This document shows positions 40,386 through 48,269 of a DNA stretch of 49,041 bases, one piece after another. The position numbers and the translations under genes are program-made. Numbering within the stretch: position 1 is the stretch's first letter; each line of letters opens with the position of its first letter. The DNA is from PALSA-505 sp036495485 (GTDB lineage Bacteria > Actinomycetota > Actinomycetes > Streptosporangiales > Streptosporangiaceae). A model generated the notes under the pieces. The model ran no database searches, was not told where the DNA came from, and saw only the letters and a program-made list of their open reading frames with translations. Where the stretch lies: positions 1 through 49,041 of the forward strand of contig DASXMU010000110.1 of NCBI GenBank assembly GCA_036495485.1. Reading direction: 5' to 3'.

Positions 40386-41729
40386 ATGACCGATTTGCTC
40401 GCACGTCACCAGGCCGTCATCCCTACCTGGGTCTCGCTCTACTACGAGCAGCCGATCGAGATCGCGAGCGGTAAGGGGTGCCGGGTCACCGATGCCGAGG
40501 GGCGGAGCTACCTCGACTTCTTCGGCGGCATCCTGACCAACATGCTCGGCTATGACGTGCCCGAGGTGCGCGAGGCGGTCGAGCGGCAGCTCGCCACCGG
40601 CGTGGTGCACACCTCCACGCTGTACCTGATCCGCCATCAGGTCGAGCTGGCCGAGAAGATCGCCAGGCTGTCCGGCATCCCCGATGCCAAGGTGTTCTTC
40701 ACCAACTCGGGCACCGAGGCGAACGAGACGGCGCTGCTGCTGGCCACCGCCGCGCGGGCATCCAACCAGGTGCTGGCGCTGCGCAACAGCTATCACGGGC
40801 GGTCGTTCGGGGCCATCTCCATCACCGGCAACGCGGCGTGGAAGCCCTCCACGCTGTCGCCGTTCGACGTGCACTACCTGCACGGCACGGACCGGCAGCT
40901 GCCCGCCTTCGCCGGGATGTCCGACGCGCAATATACCGAGGCAGCGGTCGCCGATCTGCGGCACGTGCTGACCACCGCGACCGCCGGCAACGTGGCCTGT
41001 TTCATCGCCGAGCCGATCCAGGGCGTCGGCGGGTTCACGATGCCGCCGGACGGGCTGCTGGCCGCCTACAAGGAAGTGCTCGACGAGACCGGCGTCCTGT
41101 TCATCTCCGACGAGGTGCAGACCGGCTGGGGACGCACGGGCGAGCACTTCTGGGGCATCGGTGCGCACGGCGTGACCCCGGACATCATGACCTTCGCCAA
41201 GGGCACGGCCAATGGGTTCGCGATCGGCGGCGTGGTCGCCCGGGGCGATCTCATGGACAGGCTGCCAGCGAACGGCATCTCGACGTTCGGCGGCAACCCG
41301 GTCGCCACGGCGGCGGCCAGCGCCACCCTGGACTATCTGCTCGAACACGGCCTGCAGGCCCGGGCCGCCACCCTCGGCGAGCTGATCATCGGCGGGATCC
41401 GGGAGGCCGCCGGGCCGCTCCCGGCGGTGGGCGAGGTCCGGGGCAAGGGGCTGATGTTCGCCGTGGACATGATCGACCCGGCCACCGGTGGGCCCAGCCC
41501 GGCGCTGGCCACCAGGCTGCTCGAGGAGACCAGGCAGCGCGGGCTGCTCATCGGCAAGGGTGGCCTGTATGGGAATACGCTGCGGATGGCCCCGCCGCTC
41601 ACCCTGTCCGACGACGAGGCCAGGGAGGGCCTGGCGATCCTGACCGGCGCGCTGCGCTCGGTCAGCGCGCAGGCCACCGACAGCCGGGCCGGCGAGGCTA
41701 CCGCGACCGCCGAGGAGGCGTCCCGATGA
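40386..41729 (+). CDS. Class III aminotransferase, beta-alanine/omega-amino-acid type
   Basis: A 447-residue PLP enzyme. Landmarks: VFFTNSGTEANETALLLA (phosphate site), RNSYHGRSFGAISITG, IAEPIQGVGGFTMPPDG, FISDEVQTGWGRTGE (cofactor Asp) and MTFAKGTANGFAIGG (PLP Lys). The stop overlaps the start of a methylmalonate/malonate-semialdehyde dehydrogenase (ATGA), so the natural substrate is probably beta-alanine or 3-aminoisobutyrate, deaminated to the semialdehyde that the next enzyme oxidises to an acyl-CoA. This is inferred from the pairing. Related enzymes are annotated as alanine-glyoxylate aminotransferase 2. Confidence 0.9.
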   Translation: MTDLLARHQAVIPTWVSLYYEQPIEIASGKGCRVTDAEGRSYLDFFGGILTNMLGYDVPEVREAVERQLATGVVHTSTLYLIRHQVELAEKIARLSGIPDAKVFFTNSGTEANETALLLATAARASNQVLALRNSYHGRSFGAISITGNAAWKPSTLSPFDVHYLHGTDRQLPAFAGMSDAQYTEAAVADLRHVLTTATAGNVACFIAEPIQGVGGFTMPPDGLLAAYKEVLDETGVLFISDEVQTGWGRTGEHFWGIGAHGVTPDIMTFAKGTANGFAIGGVVARGDLMDRLPANGISTFGGNPVATAAASATLDYLLEHGLQARAATLGELIIGGIREAAGPLPAVGEVRGKGLMFAVDMIDPATGGPSPALATRLLEETRQRGLLIGKGGLYGNTLRMAPPLTLSDDEAREGLAILTGALRSVSAQATDSRAGEATATAEEASR

Positions 41730-43219
41730 AGCACATCGCGCACTGGATCGGCGGCAAGCACACCCAGGGCACCAGCGGGGCCACCGGCAACGTCTACGAT
41801 CCCGCCACCGGCCAGGTCACCAGCACTGTGGACTTCGCCTCGCTGGCCGAGGTGGACCTCGCCGTCACGGCGGCGGCCGAGGCGGCGGCGAGCTGGCGGA
41901 ACGCCTCGCTGACCCGGCGCACCCAGGTGATGTTCGCCTTCCGTGAGCTGGTCCGGGCACGCACCGACGAACTGGCCGCCCTGATCAGCGCCGAGCACGG
42001 CAAGGTGCTCAGCGACGCGGCCGGCGAGGTGACCAGGGGCCTCGAGGTCGTCGAGTTCGCCTGCGGCATCCCGCACCTGCTCAAGGGCTCCTACTCGGAG
42101 AACGTGTCCACCAGGGTCGACTCGTACTCGATCAGGCAGCCGCTCGGCGTGGTCGCCGGGATCACCCCGTTCAACTTCCCCGCCATGGTGCCGATGTGGA
42201 TGTTCCCGCTGGCGATCGCCTGCGGTAACGCCTTCGTGCTGAAGCCGTCCGAGAAGGACCCGAGCGCCTCGGTCCTGCTGGCTGAGCTGCTGGCCGAGGC
42301 CGGGCTGCCTGACGGCGTGTTCAACGTGGTACACGGCGACGCGGTGGCGGTCAACGGGCTGCTCACCCACCCCGGCGTGGCGGCGGTCAGCTTCGTCGGC
42401 TCCACCCCGATCGCCCGGCACGTGTACGAGACGGCCACCGCCGCCGGCAAGCGCGTGCAGGCGCTCGGCGGCGCCAAGAACCACATGGTCGTGCTGGCCG
42501 ACGCCGACCTGGACAACGCCGCCGACGCTGCCGTGTCGGCCGGGTTCGGCTCGGCCGGGGAGCGGTGCATGGCGGTGTCGGTGGTCGTGGCCGCCGACCA
42601 GGTGGCCGACGAGCTGATCGGCAAGATCGCGCAGCGGGTCGCCCGGCTGCGGGTCGGCCCCGCCACCGACGCCAACGCCGAGATGGGACCACTAGTCACA
42701 GGCCCGCACCGGGACAAGGTCGCCAGCTACCTGGACACCGGGGTAGCCCAGGGCGCGGTGCTCGCCGTGGACGGCCGCAACCACCCGGTCAGCGGCGAGC
42801 CCGGCGGCTTCTGGCTCGGCCCCTCGGTCCTGGACCGGGTCACGCCGGACATGTCCTGCTACACCGACGAGATCTTCGGCCCGGTGCTTTCGGTCGTCAG
42901 GGTGCCGTCGCACGACGCGGCGCTCGACCTGGTCAACGCCAACCCGTACGGCAACGGCGTGGCGATCTTCACCACCGGCGGCGGCGCCGCGCGGCGGTTC
43001 GTCAACGAGGTGACGGTCGGCATGGTCGGGGTGAACGTGCCGATCCCGGTGCCGATGGCCTACTACTCGTTCGGCGGCTGGAAGGCGTCCCTGTTCGGTG
43101 ACACGCACGTGCACGGCACCGAGGGCGTGCACTTCTACACCAGGGGCAAGGCCGTCACCTCCCGCTGGCCCGACCCAGGCCCGGGAACCGTCAGCCTCAA
43201 GTTCCCCGTGAGCAACTAG
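41726..43219 (+). CDS. mmsA: CoA-acylating methylmalonate-semialdehyde dehydrogenase
   Basis: A 497-residue aldehyde dehydrogenase of the MmsA/IolA type, ATG 41726 preceded by GAGGAGG. WIGGKHTQGTSG opens the protein; GITPFNFPAMVPMWMFPLAIACGNAFVLKPSE is the cofactor region (key words PFNFPAMVPMWMFP), GGAKNHMVVLADAD lacks the usual catalytic Glu as expected for CoA-dependent members, and the catalytic Cys is in GSAGERCMAVS. It converts malonate or methylmalonate semialdehyde to acetyl- or propionyl-CoA with NAD+ and CoA, releasing CO2, in valine, beta-alanine, pyrimidine or inositol breakdown. It forms a functional pair with the preceding aminotransferase. Confidence 0.94.
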   Translation: MKHIAHWIGGKHTQGTSGATGNVYDPATGQVTSTVDFASLAEVDLAVTAAAEAAASWRNASLTRRTQVMFAFRELVRARTDELAALISAEHGKVLSDAAGEVTRGLEVVEFACGIPHLLKGSYSENVSTRVDSYSIRQPLGVVAGITPFNFPAMVPMWMFPLAIACGNAFVLKPSEKDPSASVLLAELLAEAGLPDGVFNVVHGDAVAVNGLLTHPGVAAVSFVGSTPIARHVYETATAAGKRVQALGGAKNHMVVLADADLDNAADAAVSAGFGSAGERCMAVSVVVAADQVADELIGKIAQRVARLRVGPATDANAEMGPLVTGPHRDKVASYLDTGVAQGAVLAVDGRNHPVSGEPGGFWLGPSVLDRVTPDMSCYTDEIFGPVLSVVRVPSHDAALDLVNANPYGNGVAIFTTGGGAARRFVNEVTVGMVGVNVPIPVPMAYYSFGGWKASLFGDTHVHGTEGVHFYTRGKAVTSRWPDPGPGTVSLKFPVSN

Positions 43220-43229
43220 GCTCACCGGG

Positions 43230-43979
43230 ATGAAGCAAGCGATCGATGTAGCGCCGTTTGGCGACCTGGCCGACCCTCGGGTGCTGGCCGACCTCGCCGC
43301 CAGGGCCGAGGAGCGGGGCTGGGACGGCTTCTTCGTCTGGGACCACATCAAGTACCGCGAGCCGGTGCGGGCCGTGGCCGACCCCTGGGTCGCGCTCGCC
43401 GCGATCGCCTGCGCGACCAGCCGGGTGCGAATCGGCCCGATGATCACCCCGCTGTCGCGCCGCCGGGTGCACAAGGTCGCCAGGGAGACGGTCACGCTGG
43501 ATCTGCTCAGCGAGGGCCGCCTCACCCTGGGGGTCGGGCTCGGCAGCCCGCGCAACGGCGAGTTCGAGCCGTTCGGCGAGGTGGCCGACCCGCGCGAGCG
43601 CGCCCGCCTGCTCGATCAGGGCCTGGCCGACCTGACCAGATACTGGGCCGGGGAGTTCGAACCAGTCCCGGTGCAGCGGCCGGGGATCCCAATCTGGGTG
43701 GCCGGCGAGTGGCCACACCAGCGCCCGGTCCAGCGGGCCCTGCGCTGGGACGGCCTGTTCCCCACCGGCCTGCCCGGCCCGGACGCGCTGGCCGAGCTGG
43801 CCGCCCAGGCCCGCGCGGCGCGGCCGGCAGGTGAACCGTTCGACCTGGTCGTGGGCATCCCGCCAGGCGACGACCCGCACCCCTGGGCACAGGCGGGCGC
43901 GACCTGGATCGTCACCGACTTCGGAATGAACCCACCAGAAACCCAAGTACGCGAGGCCATCGAAACAGGCCCCGCCTGA
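43230..43979 (+). CDS. LLM-class flavin (or F420)-dependent oxidoreductase
   Basis: A 249-residue luciferase-like TIM-barrel protein: LADLAARAEERGWDGFFVWDHI near the start, TSRVRIGPMITPLSRRRVHKVARETVTLDLLSEGRLTLGVGLG (key words IGPMITPLSRR, DLLSEGRLTLGVG), and IPIWVAGEWPHQRPVQRALRWDG. It is shorter than many LLM enzymes (300+), lacking part of the insertion region. It may use FMNH2 or reduced F420; the substrate is unknown. It follows mmsA after 10 bases and may be part of the same transcript. Confidence 0.85.
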   Translation: MKQAIDVAPFGDLADPRVLADLAARAEERGWDGFFVWDHIKYREPVRAVADPWVALAAIACATSRVRIGPMITPLSRRRVHKVARETVTLDLLSEGRLTLGVGLGSPRNGEFEPFGEVADPRERARLLDQGLADLTRYWAGEFEPVPVQRPGIPIWVAGEWPHQRPVQRALRWDGLFPTGLPGPDALAELAAQARAARPAGEPFDLVVGIPPGDDPHPWAQAGATWIVTDFGMNPPETQVREAIETGPA

Positions 43980-43984
43980 CTGCG

Positions 43985-44149
43985 CCCCCGTACCACCCGC
44001 CGGCCCGCTGCCGGTGCACGGACTGCGCCCGGGTGGCCGCCGCGCCGACCGCGTCGAAGATGACGTCGTAGTCCCCATCGAGTTTGGTGCGGGCCGACGC
44101 CGCGCCCAGCCGCCGCGCGATCGCCAGCCGGGCCGGGCGCCGCCGGGGC
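43985..44149 (-). pseudogene. Relic of a zinc/NAD(P)-type medium-chain alcohol dehydrogenase
   Basis: Read on the minus strand, this gap encodes RLAIARRLGAASART, then YDVIFDAVGAAATRAQSVHR and QRAGG, which matches the coenzyme-domain segment of MDR alcohol dehydrogenases (ARxLGA...DVVFDAVG...R.GG). There is no start, no N-terminal catalytic domain and no C-terminus, and it runs between two real genes. It is probably the last trace of a gene deleted when the neighbours were joined. Confidence 0.65.
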
Positions 44150-45451
44150 TCAGAAGAACGTGTGGATGGCGTCGATCACCCGGTGGCTGTCGTCGACCAC
44201 GGGGATGACCCGCCACTTGTCGAAGGTCGTGCACGGGTGCGAGATGCCCATGCAGACCAGGTCGCCTGGGGCCAGACCGGAATCGGCGGGCACGGACAGG
44301 TAGGCGTGCTGGTCGCTCAGTTCGGTGACCGTCATGCCGCTCGCCGGGGCGAGCTGGCCCTCGCGGCTGCGCACCTGCAGCGGGATCGGGTAGCCCTGGT
44401 CGAACGCCACATCGCGGCGCCCGGCGTTCAGCAGCGCCAGCCCGGGCTCCGGCCTGGACAGCACGCTGGCCCACAGTTCGAAGGCCGGCCGCAGTTGCGG
44501 GCCCTGGCGCGGCCCCTCGACGCCCGGCGCGAGCGTGGCGTACATGCCATGGTCGTGCGAGATGTAGGCGCCGCTGCGCAGCACGGCCCTCAGCCGCGGG
44601 CCGCCGCCGGCCGCCGGTTTGGTCAGCTCGGCCGCAACGATGTCGAAGTAGGCGCTGCCGCCGGCGCTGAGGATCAGTGGCTCCTGCCCTGGGGCGAGGC
44701 CAGCCAGCAAGCCGCCGAGCTTGCGCAGGTCCTGGCAGAAGGCGGCGATCGCATCGAGCGTGCCAGGGGCGCAGTCGTGGCCGATGCTGCCCTCGTAGCC
44801 GGCCGCACCGGCCAGCTGGAGCGAGTCGGCCGCGGCGGCCGTCTTCGCGACCGTGACCGCTTCCTCGATACTCCGGCAGCCGGTGCGCCCGCCCGGCTGG
44901 CCCAGCTCGACGAGCACCGGCAGCGGCCGGGTGGCCCCGCTGGCTCGCAGCGTCTCGTCGAGCAGCCGGATCCCGGCGGCGCTGTCCACGTAGACGTAGC
45001 AGCCGAAGCCGGGGTCGGCCGCCATCTCGGCAGCCAGCCAGGCGATGCCCGCCGGGTCGGTCAGCTCGTTGGCCAGCAGGATCCGGGGGACGCCGAACGA
45101 GCGGTAGGTCTGCATGTGCCCGGCGGTCGCCGCCGTCATCGCCCAGGCCCCAGCGGCGAGCTGGCGGCTGAACAACTGCGGCGCCATCGTCGTCTTGCCG
45201 TGCGGCGCCAGGTCCACCCCGGCCGCTGCGCAGAACGCGGCCAGGCCCTGGACGTTCTGGCTGAGCGCGGTCTCCCGCAGCACCATCACCGGCGTGATGA
45301 AGCCGCCACCGAACAGGCTGGGCCGCCGCCCGGCCAGGTCCGCCGCGGTCACCGGGGTGATCGCGCCGAAACCCTTCTCGCAGATGCCGATCGGGCGGGC
45401 CCGGAGCGCGCCGACAGCCGCCCGGAACCTCGCGTCCAGCGTCACGGTCAC
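44150..45451 (-). CDS. D-threonine aldolase/D-serine dehydratase-fold PLP enzyme
   Basis: A 433-residue fold-type III (alanine-racemase-like) PLP enzyme. The PLP lysine is in DLAPHGKTTMAPQLF, the barrel continues through LVELGQPGGRTGCRS and LSAGGSAYFDIV, and the C-terminal metal-binding region is GISHPCTTFDKWRVIPVVDD, with the His-x-Cys zinc pair of DSD-type D-serine dehydratases. Such enzymes act on beta-hydroxy D-amino acids (D-threonine aldolase, D-serine or D-threo-3-hydroxyaspartate dehydratase); proteins of this length are often annotated amino acid deaminase. The N-terminal ~35 residues extend beyond the typical family start. It lies upstream of an alcohol dehydrogenase relic. Confidence 0.85.
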   Translation of the reverse strand: MTVTLDARFRAAVGALRARPIGICEKGFGAITPVTAADLAGRRPSLFGGGFITPVMVLRETALSQNVQGLAAFCAAAGVDLAPHGKTTMAPQLFSRQLAAGAWAMTAATAGHMQTYRSFGVPRILLANELTDPAGIAWLAAEMAADPGFGCYVYVDSAAGIRLLDETLRASGATRPLPVLVELGQPGGRTGCRSIEEAVTVAKTAAAADSLQLAGAAGYEGSIGHDCAPGTLDAIAAFCQDLRKLGGLLAGLAPGQEPLILSAGGSAYFDIVAAELTKPAAGGGPRLRAVLRSGAYISHDHGMYATLAPGVEGPRQGPQLRPAFELWASVLSRPEPGLALLNAGRRDVAFDQGYPIPLQVRSREGQLAPASGMTVTELSDQHAYLSVPADSGLAPGDLVCMGISHPCTTFDKWRVIPVVDDSHRVIDAIHTFF

Positions 45452-45574
45452 AGTGTCTTATCCGTAGGTCGCGTCAGGCTAAATTTACGTGCCCGGTGCT
45501 CGTGCGCTGAACTGGCCCGATCGCTCACGCGGACCCCGGAGGGGCCTGCGCTCGCGATGCGGTTTGCATAACGC

Positions 45575-46930
45575 TCACAGGCTTGCGAACGCCTCCTCCA
45601 GGATGGTCAGGCCCTCGTCGAGCAGGTGCTCGGGGATGACCAGCGGCGGCAGGAACCGCAGCACGTTGCCGAACGTGCCGCAGGTTAGCACGATCAGGCC
45701 GGCCGCGTGGCAGGCTGCGGCCACCCGGGCGGTGGTGGCCGGGTCGGGCCGCAGGGTCCCAGGCTCGGTCAGCTCGACCGCGAGCATCGCGCCCCGGCCC
45801 CTGACGTCGGCGATCACCGGATACTTCCCGGCCAGCGTGTGCAGCCTGGGCAGCATCACCTCACCGATCCGGCGCGCACGGCCGGGCAGGTCCTCCTGGG
45901 CCATCGTGGTGATCGCGCCGAGCGCGGCGGCGCAGGCGACCGGGTTGCCGCCGTAGGTGCCGCCGAGCCCGCCGGCGTGCACCGCGTCCATCAGCCCGGC
46001 CCGGCCGGTGACGGCGGCGAGTGGCAGCCCGCCGGCGATGCCCTTGGCCGTGGTGATCAGGTCGGGCACCACACCCTCGTGCTCGCAGGCGAACCAGTTC
46101 CCTGTGCGGCAGAACCCGCTCTGGATCTCATCGGCGATCAGCACGATGCCATGCTCCCGGCAGAACTCCGCCAGCCCGGCCATGAAGCCGTCCGGCGGGA
46201 CGATGAACCCGCCCTCGCCCTGGATCGGCTCGATGATCACCGCGGCGGTGTTCTGCTCGCCCACCTGAGCGTGGATCAGGCCGGTGACCACGTCGAGGGC
46301 CTCGGCCGCGCACTTGGCCGGGCCGCCCGGCCAGCGCAGCGGATAGGCCATCGGCACCCGGTAGATGTCGCTGGCGAACGGGCCGAACCGGTGCTTGTAG
46401 GGCATGTTCTTGGCGGTCAGCGCCATGGTCAGGTTGGTCCGCCCGTGGTAGGCGTGGTCGAACGCCACGACGGCGGGGCGGCCGGTGGCGTGCCGGGCGA
46501 TCTTCACCGCGTTCTCGACGGCCTCGGCGCCGGAGTTCACCAGGGCGGACCGCTTCTCGTGGTCGCCGGGTGTGCGCCGGGCAAGCTCCTCGCAGACCGC
46601 CACGTAGCCCTCGTACGGGGTGACCATGAAGCAGGTGTGTGTAAAGCTCATGACCTGCTCGGTGACGCCCGCGGCGACCAGTGGAGCGCTGTTCCCCACG
46701 GACGTGACGGCGATCCCTGAGCCGAAGTCGATCAGCGAGTTGCCGTCCACGTCCACCAGCACACCGCCCCCGGCGGCCCGCGCGAACACCGGCAGCACGC
46801 TGCTGACACCACGGGCGACGCTGGCCTGCCGCCGCTCCGCCAGCGCGCGCGAGGCGGGTCCGGGAATCTCGGTGACCAGGTTGCGCCGCTGCGGCAGATC
46901 CGGGCCGGTGGCAAGAGCGTTCTCCGTCAT
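45575..46930 (-). CDS. gabT: 4-aminobutyrate--2-oxoglutarate transaminase
   Basis: A 451-residue class III aminotransferase close to actinobacterial GabT: VNSGAEAVENAVKIARHATGR, AFDHAYHGRTNLTMALTAK, IIEPIQGEGGFIVPP, LIADEIQSGFCRTG, and PLP Lys in ITTAKGIAGGLPLAAVTGR; LGGTYGGNPVACAAALG completes the active site. It converts GABA to succinate semialdehyde. No succinate-semialdehyde dehydrogenase is adjacent. It is the third class III aminotransferase in the window, and the two others lie at 15.5 and 40.4 kb. Confidence 0.93.
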   Translation of the reverse strand: MTENALATGPDLPQRRNLVTEIPGPASRALAERRQASVARGVSSVLPVFARAAGGGVLVDVDGNSLIDFGSGIAVTSVGNSAPLVAAGVTEQVMSFTHTCFMVTPYEGYVAVCEELARRTPGDHEKRSALVNSGAEAVENAVKIARHATGRPAVVAFDHAYHGRTNLTMALTAKNMPYKHRFGPFASDIYRVPMAYPLRWPGGPAKCAAEALDVVTGLIHAQVGEQNTAAVIIEPIQGEGGFIVPPDGFMAGLAEFCREHGIVLIADEIQSGFCRTGNWFACEHEGVVPDLITTAKGIAGGLPLAAVTGRAGLMDAVHAGGLGGTYGGNPVACAAALGAITTMAQEDLPGRARRIGEVMLPRLHTLAGKYPVIADVRGRGAMLAVELTEPGTLRPDPATTARVAAACHAAGLIVLTCGTFGNVLRFLPPLVIPEHLLDEGLTILEEAFASL

Positions 46931-46937
46931 ACCGCCG

Positions 46938-47033
46938 ACAATAGGCCTGCCCCTCCGGGGAGGCTATGGCTGGATCGGCGCCTGCGTCGTCGCCGTCGGG
47001 GTGAGCATCATCTTCTTCGCGCCCCGGCACTGA
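46938..47033 (+). pseudogene. Possible C-terminal relic of a membrane transporter
   Basis: Just upstream of gabT (divergent) the plus strand encodes GGYGWIGACVVAVGVSIIFFAPRH then TGA, a glycine-rich turn and a single hydrophobic helix like the last helix of MFS transporters. No start or further helices precede it. This is a short stretch and may be chance. Confidence 0.25.
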
Positions 47034-47093
47034 CCAGGCAGGCCGCAAAGTGTTCGTGCTGTGAACCGGTGTGCGAGGTGGGAACATGGTGTC

Positions 47094-48269
47094 GTGCGCA
47101 CTCAGGTCGGGATCGTCGGGGCCGGGCCAGCCGGGCTGCTGCTCTCGCACCTGCTGTACCTGCGCGGCATCGAATCGGTGGTGCTGGAGGCGCGCAGCCG
47201 CGACTACGTGGAGAAACGGGTCAGGGCGGGCGTGCTCGAGCAGGGCACGGTGGACACGCTCGTGGCGACCGGGCTGGGCGAGCGGCTGCTCAAAGAGGGG
47301 CTCGTCCATCACGGCATCGAGCTGAGGTTCGCCGGGCGGCCGCACCGCATCGCCTTCGAGCGGCTGGTCCCCGGCCGCGCGATCACCGTGTACGGCCAGC
47401 AGGAGGTGGTCAAGGACCTGATCGCCGCCAGGCTCGCGGCCGGCGGGCAGATCCTGTTCGGGGTCTCCGATGTGGTCCCGGCCGGCCTCACCACCGGCCA
47501 GCCTGAGGTCGGCTTCACCCACCAGGGCGAGCGGCAGACGCTGACGTGCGACTTCATCGCCGGGTGCGACGGGTCCCACGGGGTCTGCCGGCCGTCCATC
47601 CCGGACGGCGTGCTGACCGTGTTCGACCGGGAGTACCCGTTCGGCTGGCTCGGCGTGCTGGCCGAGGTGGCGCCGTCCTCCGATGAGCTGATCTACGCGC
47701 ACTCCGATCGCGGCTTCGCCCTGCACAGCATGCGCAGCCCGGCACTGAGCCGGTTCTACCTGCAGGTGGCTCCGGACGAGGACGTGGCCAAGTGGCCGGA
47801 CGACCGGTTCTGGGACGAGCTGCGGTCGCGCCTCGAGACCGTGCCCGGCTGGCGGCTGCGCACCGGCCCGGTGCTGGAGAAGGTGCTGGCCCCGATGCGC
47901 AGCTTCGTCGCCGAGCCGATGCGCTACGGGCGGCTGTACCTGGCCGGGGACGCGGCGCACATCGTGCCGCCGACGGGAGCCAAGGGACTCAACCTGGCCG
48001 CTTTCGACGTCGGTGTGCTGACCGAGGCGCTGGCCGCCTGGTACTCCGGCGGGAGCACCGCACTGCTCGACGGGTACTCGCAGGCCTGCCTGCGCCGGGT
48101 CTGGCGGGTGCAGCACTTCTCCTGGTGGATGACCACGCTGCTGCACACCTTCGGCGACCACGACGCCTACGACCGGCGGCTGCAGCTCTCCCACCTGGAG
48201 TACATATGCAGCTCGGACGCGGCGGCCACCTCGCTGGCCGAGAACTACGTCGGGCTGGCGCATGTCTGA
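47094..48269 (+). CDS. pobA: 4-hydroxybenzoate 3-monooxygenase
   Basis: A 391-residue class A flavin monooxygenase starting at GTG 47094 (upstream codons belong to no motif); PobA is normally 390-394 residues. The FAD motif is VGIVGAGPAGLLLSHLL, the NAD(P)H/FAD DG motif is FIAGCDGSHGVCRPSIP, and the second FAD motif is RLYLAGDAAHIVPPTGAKGLNLAAFD. ARSRDYVEKRVRAGVLEQGTVD is highly characteristic of PobA. It hydroxylates 4-hydroxybenzoate to protocatechuate. Its stop overlaps the next gene, a protocatechuate-pathway enzyme, which fixes the pathway. Confidence 0.95.
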   Translation: MRTQVGIVGAGPAGLLLSHLLYLRGIESVVLEARSRDYVEKRVRAGVLEQGTVDTLVATGLGERLLKEGLVHHGIELRFAGRPHRIAFERLVPGRAITVYGQQEVVKDLIAARLAAGGQILFGVSDVVPAGLTTGQPEVGFTHQGERQTLTCDFIAGCDGSHGVCRPSIPDGVLTVFDREYPFGWLGVLAEVAPSSDELIYAHSDRGFALHSMRSPALSRFYLQVAPDEDVAKWPDDRFWDELRSRLETVPGWRLRTGPVLEKVLAPMRSFVAEPMRYGRLYLAGDAAHIVPPTGAKGLNLAAFDVGVLTEALAAWYSGGSTALLDGYSQACLRRVWRVQHFSWWMTTLLHTFGDHDAYDRRLQLSHLEYICSSDAAATSLAENYVGLAHV

